Shown: positions 18,202 to 30,466 of the stretch, piece by piece
How the letters are laid out: the number at the start of each line of letters is the position of its first letter
Position numbering within the stretch: the stretch's first letter is position 1
NCBI GenBank assembly: GCA_944322095.1
Contig: CALUNU010000001.1
Coordinates: 248,001-312,000, forward strand
Reading direction: 5' to 3'
Length of the DNA stretch: 64,000 nt
DNA from: an uncultured Alloprevotella sp.
GTDB taxonomy: Bacteria; Bacteroidota; Bacteroidia; Bacteroidales; Bacteroidaceae
Notes under the pieces: generated by a model
What the model was told of the DNA's origin: nothing
Database searches by the model: none
Seen by the model: only the letters and a program-made list of their open reading frames with translations
Made by a program: the position numbers and the translations under genes

Positions 18202-19686
18202 ATGGCGAAAGAACTGAAAGATCTGACAAAGCGGAGTGTAAACTACTCTCAATGGTACAACGAGCTGGTCGTTAAGGCCGACTTGGCAGAGCAGGCCGAC
18301 GTACGCGGCTGCATGGTCATCAAGCCTTACGGATATGCCATCTGGGAAAAGATACAGCAGGAGCTCGACCGCCGTTTCAAGGAGACGGGCGTGCAGAACG
18401 TCTACTTCCCGATGCTTATTCCCAAGTCGTTCCTTTCGAAAGAGGCCGAGCACGTAGAAGGCTTTGCCAAGGAGTGCGCAGTCGTGACGCACTATCGCTT
18501 GAAGGCCAACCCCGACGGCGATGGCGTCGTTGTGGATCCCGCAGCCCGTTTGGAGGAGGAATTAATTATCCGCCCGACGTCGGAAACGACCATCTGGAAC
18601 ACTTATCGTAAGTGGATACACTCCTGGCGCGACCTTCCGCTGCTCTGCAACCAGTGGTGTAACGTGATGCGCTGGGAGATGCGCACGCGCTTGTTTCTGC
18701 GTACGAGCGAGTTTCTGTGGCAAGAGGGGCATACGGCCCATGCCACGCGCGAGGAGGCCGAGGCCCGCGCGCGTCAGATGCTGGATGTGTATGCCGATTT
18801 TGCCCGCGACGTGATGGCCATCCCCGTGGTGCGCGGCGTCAAGAGCGCCACGGAGCGTTTCGCCGGCGCCCTCGACACCTACACCATCGAGGCCATGATG
18901 CAAGACGGCAAGGCCTTGCAGGCCGGTACGAGCCACTTCCTCGGACAAAACTTCGGGCGTGCGTTTAACGTGCAGTTCGTCGACCGCAACAACCAGCTCG
19001 ATTACGCTTGGGCGACAAGCTGGGGCGTCAGCACGCGGCTTATGGGAGCGCTCATCATGACCCACAGCGACGACAACGGACTTGTGCTTCCGCCCCACTT
19101 GGCTCCCGTTCAGGTGGTCATCGTTCCCATCTATAAGGGCGCCGACGAGCTCGCCGTGCTCGACGAAAAACTCGGCGCGCTGACCGACCGCCTGCGCCGT
19201 GCGGGCATCCGCGTGAAGTATGACAACGCTGACAACAAGCGCCCCGGCTTCAAGTTTGCCGATTATGAGCTGAAAGGTGTGCCCGTGCGCCTTGCCATGG
19301 GCAGCCGCGACCTGCAAAACGGCACCATCGAGTTGATGCGCCGCGACACGTTGGAAAAGGAAACCGTTTCGTTCGAAGGCATCGAGGGGCGCATCCCGGC
19401 CCTGTTGGAGGAGATCCAGCAGAACGTTTACACCAAGGCCAAGAGCTATCTGGACGCCCACATCTATCCCTGCGACAGCTACGACGAATTTCGCGAGCGC
19501 GTCAAGGACGGTGGCTTCTTCCTCTGTCCGTGGGACGGCACAGCCGAAACCGAGGCCAAGATCAAGGCCGACACGCAGGCCACGATACGCTGCGTCCCCT
19601 TCGGCTACGACCAGACAAATCCCGGCACCGACATGGTGAGCGGCAAGCCTGCCACGTGCCGCGTCATCGTGGCCCGCAGCTATTGA
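18202..19686 (+). CDS. proS: Prolyl-tRNA synthetase, archaeal/eukaryotic-type
   Basis: Charges tRNA-Pro. 494 aa class II synthetase. It lacks the editing insertion of the long bacterial type and ends in Tyr (VIVARSY), as expected of the short, archaeal-like ProS found in Bacteroidetes. The start [19 protein letters not shown] is characteristic. Motif 2 region is [17 protein letters not shown]; motif 3 region follows [19 protein letters not shown]. The anticodon-binding domain begins near [10 protein letters not shown]. Monocistronic, with a promoter just upstream and a hairpin downstream. Confidence 0.95.
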   Translation: MAKELKDLTKRSVNYSQWYNELVVKADLAEQADVRGCMVIKPYGYAIWEKIQQELDRRFKETGVQNVYFPMLIPKSFLSKEAEHVEGFAKECAVVTHYRLKANPDGDGVVVDPAARLEEELIIRPTSETTIWNTYRKWIHSWRDLPLLCNQWCNVMRWEMRTRLFLRTSEFLWQEGHTAHATREEAEARARQMLDVYADFARDVMAIPVVRGVKSATERFAGALDTYTIEAMMQDGKALQAGTSHFLGQNFGRAFNVQFVDRNNQLDYAWATSWGVSTRLMGALIMTHSDDNGLVLPPHLAPVQVVIVPIYKGADELAVLDEKLGALTDRLRRAGIRVKYDNADNKRPGFKFADYELKGVPVRLAMGSRDLQNGTIELMRRDTLEKETVSFEGIEGRIPALLEEIQQNVYTKAKSYLDAHIYPCDSYDEFRERVKDGGFFLCPWDGTAETEAKIKADTQATIRCVPFGYDQTNPGTDMVSGKPATCRVIVARSY

Positions 19687-21669
<1,983 letters not shown>

Positions 21670-21690
21670 CGCAAAGCCATCTTACGATAA

Positions 21691-23565
21691 ATGGATAAGA
21701 ACACAGTAATAGGGCTGGTGCTGATAGCCGTCGTGCTCATCGGCTTCAGCTTCTATTCCACCAACACGCAGAAACAGCAGGCCGCGCAGCCGGCCCCGCA
21801 GGAAAACCTTTCGCAGGCGCAGGAAAAGCAGGAGGCCCGGCAGGATGCCGACCGCGTTACCGCAGCGCTCGATTCGACAGCCTTGTTTCACGAGGCCCTC
21901 ACAGGGAAAAACGAGAAGATTGTTCTGAAAAACAATAAGGTAACGGTTACCATCAACAGTAAAGGTGGAACCGTTTCCGAAGTGCGCTTGAACGAATATA
22001 AGGGCTATGCCGACTACAAGGAAGGGCGCGACAATCCGCTGTTGCTCTATGCAGAAAAAGACGCCTCGCTTTCGTTTGTGCTGGAAACGAAGGACAACAA
22101 CATCCGCACGGGCAACTACTATTTTACTCCCGTGGGTGTGACCGATTCGACCGTCACGATGCTGCTCCGCTCGCCGGGCGGCGAAACCTTGCAGTTCGAC
22201 TACAAGCTCCTGGCCGACAACTACCTGCTCAATTTTTCGGTGAAGACGACCGGCATGGAGCGCCATATATCGCCCCAAACGGAGGCCCTGCGCCTCTATT
22301 GGCGCGACAAGGTGCGTCAGCAGGAAAAAGGCTTCTATTTCGAGAACATGTATTCCACTTTGACCTATAAGCCTGTCGACGACGGAGCCGAAAAGCTCAA
22401 CGAGCACGAAACCGAAGAGGCCAAGGCCGAAGGAAAGGTCGATTGGATAGCCTTTAAAAATCAGTATTTCAGCAGCATACTGATGGCCGAACAGAGCTTT
22501 TCCGACGTGGAAATGAAGAGCGTGCAGGAGGGTGAGCACTCCGGCTATTTGAAGGACTACTCAGCCTCGATGAACGTGCCGTTCGACGCTTCCGGCCGGC
22601 AGGCCACCCGTTTGCAGTTCTATTTTGGCCCCAATCAGTACCGACTGCTGCAAAGTATGGACGCACATAAACTGGGTGAGAAGGACATGGACCTGGAAGA
22701 AGTAGTCTACTTGGGCTGGCCCATCTTCAAGTGGATCAACCGCTACTTCACCATTTACGTTTTCGACTGGCTCACGCAGCTCGGCCTGCCCATGGGCATC
22801 GTTCTGCTGCTCATCACCCTCTTGCTGCGCGTCATCGTTTACGTGCCCACCCGCAAGAGCTACATGAGCAGCGCCCGCATGCGCGTGCTGAAACCCAAGG
22901 TGGACGAAATATCCAAGAAATACCCCAACAAGGAAGACGCCATGAAGCGCCAGCAGGAGATGATGACGCTTTACAGCCAGTATGGCGTGAGCCCGATGGG
23001 CGGCTGCCTGCCCATGCTGTTGCAGATGCCCATCTGGATTGCCATGTTCAACTTCGTGCCCAACGCCATCGAGCTGCGCCAGCAGGGCTTCCTCTGGGCC
23101 GACGACCTCTCGACCTACGACGACGTCCTGACGTGGGGCGTCAACCTCCCCTTCATCGGCAACCACCTCAGCCTCTTCTGCGTGCTCTTCTGCGCCACCA
23201 ACGTGATCTACTCGGTCATGACGATGCGCCAGCAGCGCGCTACCATGTCGGGCGAGCAGGCCGAGCAGATGAAGCTCATGCAGTGGATGATGTTCCTGAT
23301 GCCGGTGTTTTTCTTCTTTATGTTCAACAAGTACCCGGCAGGATTGAACTATTACTACTTCATATCCCTGCTTGCCAGCGCACTGACCATGTGGTACTTG
23401 CGGAGAACCACCGACGACAAGAAGATACTGGCCAAGCTCGAAGCCAACTACGAGGCCAACAAGAACAACCCCAACAAAAAGCCGAGCGGATTGGCCGCCC
23501 GCCTCGAAGCTCTCCAAAAGCAGCAGGAGGCCATGATGGAGGCGCAGAAAAGAATGAAGAAATAA
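21691..23565 (+). CDS. yidC: Membrane protein insertase YidC (Oxa1 family)
   Basis: 624 aa inner-membrane insertase working with or without Sec. An N-terminal membrane anchor (MDKNTVIGLVLIAVVLIGF) is followed by a Gln-rich linker, a large periplasmic beta domain (about 75-330), and the conserved five-helix core starting about residue 350. The core includes GIVLLLITLLLRVIVYVP, the cytoplasmic hairpin with KPKVDEISKKYPN, and the Oxa1 segment MGGCLPMLLQMPIWIAMF. The basic, Gln-rich C-terminus (LEALQKQQEAMMEAQKRMKK) may contact ribosomes. Follows pyrG closely, as in other Bacteroidales. Confidence 0.95.
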   Translation: MDKNTVIGLVLIAVVLIGFSFYSTNTQKQQAAQPAPQENLSQAQEKQEARQDADRVTAALDSTALFHEALTGKNEKIVLKNNKVTVTINSKGGTVSEVRLNEYKGYADYKEGRDNPLLLYAEKDASLSFVLETKDNNIRTGNYYFTPVGVTDSTVTMLLRSPGGETLQFDYKLLADNYLLNFSVKTTGMERHISPQTEALRLYWRDKVRQQEKGFYFENMYSTLTYKPVDDGAEKLNEHETEEAKAEGKVDWIAFKNQYFSSILMAEQSFSDVEMKSVQEGEHSGYLKDYSASMNVPFDASGRQATRLQFYFGPNQYRLLQSMDAHKLGEKDMDLEEVVYLGWPIFKWINRYFTIYVFDWLTQLGLPMGIVLLLITLLLRVIVYVPTRKSYMSSARMRVLKPKVDEISKKYPNKEDAMKRQQEMMTLYSQYGVSPMGGCLPMLLQMPIWIAMFNFVPNAIELRQQGFLWADDLSTYDDVLTWGVNLPFIGNHLSLFCVLFCATNVIYSVMTMRQQRATMSGEQAEQMKLMQWMMFLMPVFFFFMFNKYPAGLNYYYFISLLASALTMWYLRRTTDDKKILAKLEANYEANKNNPNKKPSGLAARLEALQKQQEAMMEAQKRMKK

Positions 23566-23577
23566 TCAGCCGATAAG

Positions 23578-23630
23578 AACGTGCCGGTTTGCAGAAAAGG
23601 TGTCTTGGATGCAGGCAGGCACGTTTTGTA
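23578..23630 (+). terminator. Terminator-like hairpin after yidC
   Basis: AACGTGCC (23578-23585) pairs with GGCACGTT (23618-23625), followed by TTGTATATAAA. Probably separates yidC from the peptidase gene. Confidence 0.5.
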
Positions 23631-23660
23631 TATAAAGGAACGTAAAAAGCAAACGCCATA

Positions 23661-25847
23661 ATGATGAACGTAAAGACCATGATAGCAGCCGCCACGCTGG
23701 TAGCTGCTCCCGTGACGGCGCAGACGACGGCCGACAGCCGTCGGCCCGTCATCGGCAAACAGCAGGTGGAGTGGAAGAGCGACCTCCTGACGCCCGAAAT
23801 ACTCTGGTCGATGGGCCGCATTGGCCATTTCGAAATGTCGCCCGACGGAAAAAGCGCGGTCTACGCGGTGACCTATTTCAGCGTAGAGCAAAACGCATCT
23901 CACACGGTTTTATATCGCATGGAGATGGCTACAAAACGCTCGGAGCTGCTCACGCAGACGGCCGCCAACGAGAGCGATGCCGTTTTCTTGCCCGGCGGAC
24001 AGAAAATAGCCTTTCTTTCCGACGCTTCGGGGAGCACGCAGGTGTGGGAGATGGGCGTTGACGGTAGCCAGCGGCGCCAGCTCTCCGACGAAGAGGGCGG
24101 CGTGAGCGGTTTCCTCTTTTCGCCCGACGGGCGCAAGGTGCTGCTCGTCAAGGACGTGCCCAACTATACATCTATCCAGGAGGGCGACGCCGATCTGCCC
24201 GAAGCATCGGGCATGGTCATCAACGATTTGATGTATAAACACTGGGACCATTACAACACCTCGTCGCCCCATCCGTTCATTGCCGATTTCGACGGAACGA
24301 AGATTGCCGGGGCAAAGGATGTGCTCGAAGACGAACCCTACGAGTCGCCGATGAAGCCCTTCGGCGGGATAGAGCAGTTTGCTTGGAGCCCCGATTCCAA
24401 GACGCTGGCCTACACTTGCCGGAAGAAAACGGGACGCGACTACGCCATCAGTACCGACAGCGACATCTACCTCTACGAATGGGAATCGCAAAAGACGGTC
24501 AACCTCTGCAAGCCGGACGGCTACAAAGCTCCCGTTGCCGACCCCACCGTTTCGCTCGAAAACCAGGCTGTCAACAAGGCTTCTGTCGATTATAACATGG
24601 GATACGACCAAAATCCGCAGTTCTCGCCCGACGGCCGCTACGTGGCATGGCTCAGCATGGAGCGCGACGGCTACGAGAGCGACCGCACGCGCCTCTGCGT
24701 CTACCGCTTGAAGGACGGGCAGAAAACGTATGTTACGGAAAGCTTCGAGAGCGGCGTCAACGACTTCTGCTGGGACGCGTCGGCCAAGTCTGATAAAATT
24801 TATTTCACCGGCGTATGGCACGCCCGCACTCAGATATACAGCACCGATTTGAAGGGCAACGTGCGGCAGCTCACCGACGATGTGTGCGACTACGCCATAT
24901 CCTCTCTTACACCCGACGGCAAGAGCATCCTCGCCACGCGCCACAGCATCAGCAGCGCCGACGAGGTATATCTCGTCACGCCCGGGAAAAAGAAAACGGA
25001 GGTAGAGCAGCTTACGTTCGAAAACAAAGCGTTTTTCGACAAGCTCACGATGGGCGAGGTCAAGGAACGTTGGGTCGAGACGGTCGACGGCAAGCGCGAG
25101 CTCTGCTGGGTTATCTATCCGCCCCATTTCGACGCGAGCAAGAAGTATCCTACGCTGCTCTACTGCGAAGGTGGCCCGCAGTCGCCCGTCAGCCAGTTTT
25201 GGAGCTACCGTTGGAACTTTCAGATTATGGCAGCCAACGGCTACATCGTCATAGCTCCCAACCGCCGCGGGCTTCCCGGTTTCGGTATGGAGTGGCTCGA
25301 AGCCATTAGTGGCGACTATTCGGGCCTTTGCATGCAGGATTATCTTTCGGCCATCGACGACATTTGCCGCGAGCCCTACGTCGACAAGGACCGTCTGGGA
25401 TGCGTGGGCGCCAGCTTCGGCGGATACAGCGTCTATTGGCTGGCCGGCCATCACGACGGGCGTTTCAAGTGCTTTATAGCCCACGACGGCATCTTCAATA
25501 CCCAGCAGCAGTACGTTGAGACGGAAGAAATGTGGTTTCCCAACTGGGACATGGGCGCTGCTCCCTGGCACAAAGACGCGCAGGGGCGGATGCAGAAAGT
25601 TTTCGAGACGTCGCCCCACCTTTCGGTCGACAAATGGGACACGCCCATCCTCTGCATTCATGGTCAGAAGGATTTCCGCATCGAATACACCCAGGCCGAG
25701 TCGGCCTTCAACGCAGCCCGCTTGCGCGGCATCCCCGCCCAGCTGCTGCTCTTCCCCGACGAAAACCATTGGGTCTTGAAGCCGCAGAACGGCGTGCTTT
25801 GGCAGCGCACCTTCTTCCGCTGGCTGGACCGTTGGCTGAAAAAATAA
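23661..25847 (+). CDS. S9 family dipeptidyl peptidase, DPP5-like
   Basis: 728 aa including a signal peptide ending about AAPVTAQ. Predicted periplasmic serine exopeptidase releasing dipeptides from peptide N-termini. The N-terminal beta-propeller (about 45-450) has repeated SPDGK-type blades (MSPDGKSAVY, FSPDGRKVLL, FSPDGRYVAW). The alpha/beta-hydrolase domain has the nucleophile Ser585 in GASFGGYSVYW, Asp in HGQKDFRIEY and His in DENHWVLKPQN. It strongly resembles what I recall of Porphyromonas DPP5, down to the ending FFRWLDRWLKK. ATG 23664 is an alternative start. It is 27 bases upstream of an MFS transporter, suggesting peptide use. Confidence 0.88.
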   Translation: MMNVKTMIAAATLVAAPVTAQTTADSRRPVIGKQQVEWKSDLLTPEILWSMGRIGHFEMSPDGKSAVYAVTYFSVEQNASHTVLYRMEMATKRSELLTQTAANESDAVFLPGGQKIAFLSDASGSTQVWEMGVDGSQRRQLSDEEGGVSGFLFSPDGRKVLLVKDVPNYTSIQEGDADLPEASGMVINDLMYKHWDHYNTSSPHPFIADFDGTKIAGAKDVLEDEPYESPMKPFGGIEQFAWSPDSKTLAYTCRKKTGRDYAISTDSDIYLYEWESQKTVNLCKPDGYKAPVADPTVSLENQAVNKASVDYNMGYDQNPQFSPDGRYVAWLSMERDGYESDRTRLCVYRLKDGQKTYVTESFESGVNDFCWDASAKSDKIYFTGVWHARTQIYSTDLKGNVRQLTDDVCDYAISSLTPDGKSILATRHSISSADEVYLVTPGKKKTEVEQLTFENKAFFDKLTMGEVKERWVETVDGKRELCWVIYPPHFDASKKYPTLLYCEGGPQSPVSQFWSYRWNFQIMAANGYIVIAPNRRGLPGFGMEWLEAISGDYSGLCMQDYLSAIDDICREPYVDKDRLGCVGASFGGYSVYWLAGHHDGRFKCFIAHDGIFNTQQQYVETEEMWFPNWDMGAAPWHKDAQGRMQKVFETSPHLSVDKWDTPILCIHGQKDFRIEYTQAESAFNAARLRGIPAQLLLFPDENHWVLKPQNGVLWQRTFFRWLDRWLKK

Positions 25848-25874
25848 ACGTTTGACAAAGGAATAAAAGTAAAA

Positions 25875-27245
25875 ATGGAATTGCAGAAAACGCAGTTAAA
25901 ACTCAGCGACAAGGCATGGGCCCGCTGGTCGGCCCTTCTCATAGTGGCCTTTACGATGATGGCGGCCTACTACGTCAACGACGTTATGGCCCCGCTGAAA
26001 AGCATGCTCGAAGGAGAGCTGCAATGGACGAGCGGAGAGTTTGGCTTCTTCACCGGAGCATACAGCTTTCTCAACGTATATCTTTTAATGCTCATCTGGG
26101 GCGGACTCATCCTCGACCGCTTCGGCATACGCTTCACCGGCACGCTCGCCGCCGTCCTGATGGTGGGCGGCACGCTCGCCGAATATTACGCCATCACCAC
26201 CATGGGCGGCACGGCCGCCACAGTGTGGGGGTATAAGGCCGACGTGTTCGTGGCTTCGGCCGGCTATTCCGTCTTTGGTGTCGGCGCCGAGGTGGCTGGC
26301 ATCACCGTGTCGAAAATCATAGCCAAGTGGTTCAAGGGCAAAGAGCTGGCAACGGCCATGGGAGCCCAGGTAGCGCTGGCACGCATCGGTTCGCAGGCCG
26401 CTTATGCCGTGGCGTTGCCCGTAGCTCAGAAATGGAGCCTCGACACGCCTCTGCTCGTGGGGCTCATCCTGCTTGTGGGCGGTTTCATCTCGTTTCTCTG
26501 CTTTGCCGTCATGGACCGAAAGCTCGACAAGCAGGAAACGCTCTCGGCTCCCTCAGAGCCCGAGGACAAATTCTCCTTCAAGGACGTTCGGGCCGTCGTG
26601 TCCAATCCCGGCTTCTGGCTCATCGCCCTGCTCTGCGTGCTGTTCTATTCGTGCGTATTCCCCTTCCAGAAGTTTGCCACCGAACTGATGATTACCAAAT
26701 ACCACGTCGCCGAAAGCCTTGCGGGCGCTTTTGCAGGCCTGCCTGCGCTGGGTGCGCTTTTCCTTACGCCCGTGTTTGGCGGCATGATTGATAAGCGAGG
26801 CAAGGCCGCGTCCATCATGCTCCTGGGGGCAGCCATGCTCATTTTCGTGCATCTCGTTTTCGCTCTGCCTTTCATCAGCGCTCCTTGGGTGGCCATTGCG
26901 CTTATGATCATTCTGGGCATTGCTTTTTCCCTCGTGCCTTCGGCCATGTGGCCCTCTGTGGCCAAGATATTCCCCGTCAAGCAGCTCGGCACGGCCTATT
27001 CGCTGATATTTTTCATTCAGAATATCGGTCTTTGGGGCATTCCCGTGCTCATTGGTACTGTTTTGGAGAATTATTGCATCACGGGTAAAACCGTTGTCAA
27101 CGGGCAAGCAACGAATATGTACGACTATACGTTGCCCATGTGCATCTTCACGGGCATTGCCGTCCTTTCCATGCTCGTGGCCTTCTGTTTGAAAGCCGCC
27201 GACAAGAAGTATGGCTACCGCTTGGAGGAGCCCAACACGAAGTGA
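25875..27245 (+). CDS. MFS transporter, possibly for dipeptides
   Basis: 456 aa with about 12 hydrophobic segments, split by a charged central loop (about 215-240). The loop between helices 2 and 3 has GLILDRFGIRFTG, the MFS motif A variant. It starts 27 bases after the DPP5-like gene, so the two are likely one operon and the transporter may import the dipeptides released. I see some resemblance to the MFSD1-type dipeptide transporters, but this is an impression. A strong terminator follows. Confidence 0.8.
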   Translation: MELQKTQLKLSDKAWARWSALLIVAFTMMAAYYVNDVMAPLKSMLEGELQWTSGEFGFFTGAYSFLNVYLLMLIWGGLILDRFGIRFTGTLAAVLMVGGTLAEYYAITTMGGTAATVWGYKADVFVASAGYSVFGVGAEVAGITVSKIIAKWFKGKELATAMGAQVALARIGSQAAYAVALPVAQKWSLDTPLLVGLILLVGGFISFLCFAVMDRKLDKQETLSAPSEPEDKFSFKDVRAVVSNPGFWLIALLCVLFYSCVFPFQKFATELMITKYHVAESLAGAFAGLPALGALFLTPVFGGMIDKRGKAASIMLLGAAMLIFVHLVFALPFISAPWVAIALMIILGIAFSLVPSAMWPSVAKIFPVKQLGTAYSLIFFIQNIGLWGIPVLIGTVLENYCITGKTVVNGQATNMYDYTLPMCIFTGIAVLSMLVAFCLKAADKKYGYRLEEPNTK

Positions 27246-27285
27246 AGCCCCCAAACGCCCATCGCGCCGCACCGGCGCTCAGCAG

Positions 27286-27323
27286 AAAAGCCGCAACGGA
27301 CTCACTCCGTTGCGGCTTTTTTC
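27286..27323 (+). terminator. Strong intrinsic terminator
   Basis: Fifteen-base stem AAAAGCCGCAACGGA (27286-27300) and TCCGTTGCGGCTTTT (27306-27320) with a 5-base loop and a TTTTTT tail. It closes the peptidase-transporter operon and marks the left end of orderly core sequence. Confidence 0.92.
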
Positions 27324-27340
27324 TTATAACGAGCGTTGGG

Positions 27341-27404
27341 GAAATTGATAAATTTCCATTATCAATTCTCCATTGGCAATTCCCAATTGTGCATGGTCAA
27401 TTGA
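27341..27404. repeat. AT-rich cluster of AATTG/CAATT motifs
   Basis: About six AATTG or CAATT motifs in 64 bases, including a perfect inverted repeat AATTGATAA (27343-27351) and TTATCAATT (27359-27367). It lies at the left edge of the decayed element. I have seen similar AATTG-rich spacers between Bacteroidetes genes, but their role is unknown. Confidence 0.5.
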
Positions 27405-28403
27405 AAAGTTTTCGCTCTTTCCATACATAAAACAAGGAAAGCAGGGCGATTACGCCTCCCACAAACCCGATGTATTCGAGCGGTAGTCTGCTCTGTGCTG
27501 CTCCGCCGATAACGGCACCGCAGCCTATGCCGATGTTGAAAATCGACGAAAATATGGCAACCGCCACCGTAGTGGCTTGCGGAGCATTGCGAATGACTTC
27601 AAATTCCACCACCAGATTAAATAGAGTGAATATCAGTCCCCAAACCATGCAATGCGCCATAAACGCATACGGGGCGGTTGCTGTGACCCGCATCAGAAAC
27701 AGCATCAGGGCGATGCCCGCGGCAACGATGTACATGAACTGGCGGCGACGACCGTCGAAATAGCGCGAGAACAGCACGCTTGCGCCAATGCCGGCCAGTC
27801 CGAACAATATCAGCGTGAAGGTTGTCATGTCGTCAGCCATGCCCACCACCTGCTTCATGAACGGCTCTATGTAGCTATACCCCGTATAGTGTGCGGCCAC
27901 AGCAACAAATGTAAACCTGCAATGATGGCCAGCGAAATGCCCGTGACGAGCATGCTCAACGCGGTCTGTCTTTTCCCTTCCGGTGCCAGATGTACCACCA
28001 ATGGCGAGGCGATGGATCAGAAAATAGCATGTGCAGTGGCCGCGCCCAACCGTGCCAGCAGTAACAGATTGAAACTGGTCGCCATAGCCGAAAGCAGATG
28101 GCTCACTACAAAAAGAGCTACGACACACAGCAGCACCGTCCTGAAATTCAACCTGCCGACGGCAAGCATCAGCGGCAACGACATGATAGCCACAAACCAG
28201 GCGTAGACCGTTATCAGCAAGCTGGCATGTGCCTCCGCTATTCCGAAATCGGCAGCGATATTCGTCATCAGGCCAATGGGGATAAACTCTGTTGTGTTGA
28301 ACACAAAAGCTGTATAAGCCATGATAACCAGCAGCAGCCACTTCCTTGCCGTTGAACCTTGCTGCATGGCAGCGTCGTTTCTCTTCATTCTGATATTTCC
28401 CAT
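27397..28403 (-). pseudogene. Sugar-efflux MFS transporter (SotB-like), inactivated
   Basis: The N-terminal frame (from about 28403) has KWLLLVIMAYTAFVFNTTEF and runs to an in-frame TGA at 28019-28017, in a HAIF*SIASPL context where relatives have Trp (a TGG to TGA change). The same frame then continues as SPLVVHLAPEGKRQTALSML. Near 27910-27920 it shifts to another frame that resumes at VAAHYTGYSYIEPF. Against what I recall of SotB, about 60 residues are missing there. The C-terminus (FNIGIGCGAVIGGAAQSRL ... VWKERKLFN) is intact. So the gene has a nonsense change plus an internal deletion with frameshift. An upstream start at 28490 is possible but has no MFS-like extra sequence. Confidence 0.85.
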
Positions 28404-28476
28404 ATTTAAGTTTTTAGTTTTTACCTTTTCAACTGTATATGATAGCTGCACAATTCTTTTCCATTCCTCATGCAGG

Positions 28477-29066
28477 CTATTTGACACCATTTGTCTGCTC
28501 CAAAAATTTATTCATTCGCCTTACCACCTCAACACCTTCGTTCAGATCGCTTTTACTATAAAATGCACTGACCGCATATTTGTCTGGCACCTTTGCATAA
28601 GGCGATAGCCAAAAGTTATAATCGGTCTCCGAATAACCATTGTCGAGTAGCATGCGGCAGGAGATGCCTGCTGCCGCAAGACCGGCACGGTTTTCCCGGC
28701 TCAAGGTGAGTAAGTCCTCGCGTAAGTTTTTCAAAAGGGAATATTTTCGACGAGCCTTTTGAACTTCGGGTTGCCTGCTTCCGAAAGCCCGTTGTAAAAA
28801 AGCCACACCAATTCATATCGCGACAACGTGGCGCGCACCATTGTTGTATATTTATATTTGTCTGCAAACGGCAGGAACGCCGAGTTGTCAACAAACTTGA
28901 TTATCGTATATAAATGGCGGAAATAATGGAACAGAACCCACAAAGCACCCGTCGGCAAACAAGTAACGACAAAACGCAACCCGTTTGAAATGAGCGGTTT
29001 CGCATTATTCTGCCGGATGCCGAAAACGCAACGGAATGCGGAATGGTGAGGCATTTCAGTTACCAA
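28477..29066 (-). pseudogene. Phage abortive infection (AbiC-like) protein remnant
   Basis: Two overlapping minus-strand frames join into one protein. The first holds FHYFRHLYTIIKFVDNS, YKYTTMVRATLSRYELVWLF and YNGLSEAGNPKFKRLVENI, then stops at 28731-28733. The second continues LLKNLREDLLTLSREN to the stop at 28477. One missing T in the run at about 28734-28737 would join them. The pattern matches the putative phage abortive infection family (putAbiC) as I remember it. The 5' end is also doubtful, since residues before LFHYF show no family likeness. Lower GC than the flanking core genes suggests transfer. Confidence 0.55.
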
Positions 29067-29189
29067 GCCGTTAGCCGCCTGTTACCGAAGCAAAGACAGG
29101 TAACGCACGGAAAATGAATTTGTTGTGCACCCGTGCCGATTGCGCCGATACGCGCCGTTCTGCAAATCAAGGAACGCTTGCACTCAACT

Positions 29190-29197
29190 TAACTTTG
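29190..29197 (+). promoter_or_regulatory. -7 box of integrase
   Basis: TAACTTTG, 20 bases before ATG 29218. This sequence also resembles the GTAnnTTTGC core used as attachment site by some Bacteroides integrative elements, so its role is ambiguous. Confidence 0.45.
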
Positions 29198-29217
29198 CAT
29201 CAAAAAAGTGTGAGCGT

Positions 29218-30446
29218 ATGAAAATCGAAAAATTCAAGGTGCTGCTCTACCTGAAAAAGAGCGGAACGGACAAGTCGGGCAAAGCCCCGATAATGGGTCG
29301 TATCACGGTGAACCGCACGATGGCGCAGTTCGGCTGCAAGCTGTCGTGCAGGCCGGAGTTGTGGAACGCACGGGAAAGCCGTCTGGACGGCAAGAGCCGC
29401 GAGGCGGTGGAAACCAATGCCAAACTGGACAAGCTGCTGCTTGCGGTCAATACGGCGTTTGACGCATTGGTGGAACGTGGGCAGGACTTTGACGCGACGG
29501 CGGTCAAGGACTTGTTCCAAGGCAGCATGAAAACGCAGATGACGCTGCTTCGGATGACCGACCGCATCTGTGAGGACTTGAAAGCACGTATCGGGATAGA
29601 CCGTGCCAAAGGCACTTATCCCGGCTATTACTACATGAGAAAGACATTGGGCGAGTTCATCCCGTGGCAGTTCAAGACGAAGGACATCGCTTTCGGGCAG
29701 CTTACCGAACAGTTCATCCACGATTACCAAAACTTCGTAATGGACGTGAAAGGATATGCCGTGGATACGGTGCGCCACTATCTCGCCATCCTGAAAAAGG
29801 TATGCCGCATCGCCTACAAGGAGGGGTATGCGGAAAGGTGCCATGTTGCCAATTTCACCCTGCCTCAAAAGACGGAACGGACACCGAGGGCATTGAGCCG
29901 CGAGGACTTCGAGAAGATACGCGATGTGGAGATACCCGCATGGCGCACCACGCACATCCTAGCCCGTGACCTCTTCCTGTTCGCCTGCTATACGGGTACC
30001 GCCTATGCGGATGCGGTGAGCGTCACCCGTGAGAACCTTTACACCGATGATGAGGGGAACCTTTGGCTGAAATACCGCCGCAAGAAGAACGAGCTTCGGG
30101 CGAGCGTGAAGCTGTTGCCCGAAGCACTCGCCCTGATTGAGAAATACCATGACGCCAGCCGTCCGACGTTGTTCCCGATGATATACCACCCGAACCTCCA
30201 ACGCCACATGAAACCCTTGCCGTCCTTCCAGGAGTGAGCGGACGCTTGTGCTATCATCAGGCACGTCACTCCTTCGCCTCGCTGATTACGCTGGAAGCCG
30301 GAGTGCCGATTGAAACCATCAGCCGGATGCTGGGACACTCCGATATAACCACCACGCAGGTTTATGCCCGTGTCACCCCGAAGAAGCTCTTTGAGGACAT
30401 GGACAAATACATTGAAGCGACCAAAGACTTGAAACTTATTCTTTAA
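29218..30446 (+). pseudogene. Tyrosine recombinase (integrase), frameshifted
   Basis: Equivalent to about 410 aa. The first frame, 29218-30237, begins MKIEKFKVLLYLKKSG, with an arm-binding domain, a core-binding domain (about 115-215) and the first part of the catalytic domain (DLFLFACYTGTAYADAV). It stops early after MKPLPSFQE. A second frame, ending at 30446, carries the rest: YHQARHSFASL (the HxxR box), LGHSDITTTQVYARV with the nucleophilic Tyr. One lost base near 30212-30222 explains the break. The usual box I Arg is replaced by Ala, as in other Bacteroides integrases such as IntDOT that lack it. Confidence 0.9.
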
Positions 30447-30466
30447 TCCCCCCAAACACTACGACT

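Noticed and set aside
28321..28608. Plus-strand open frame of 95 codons
   Set aside because: Antisense to the MFS and AbiC-like remnants; no family features.
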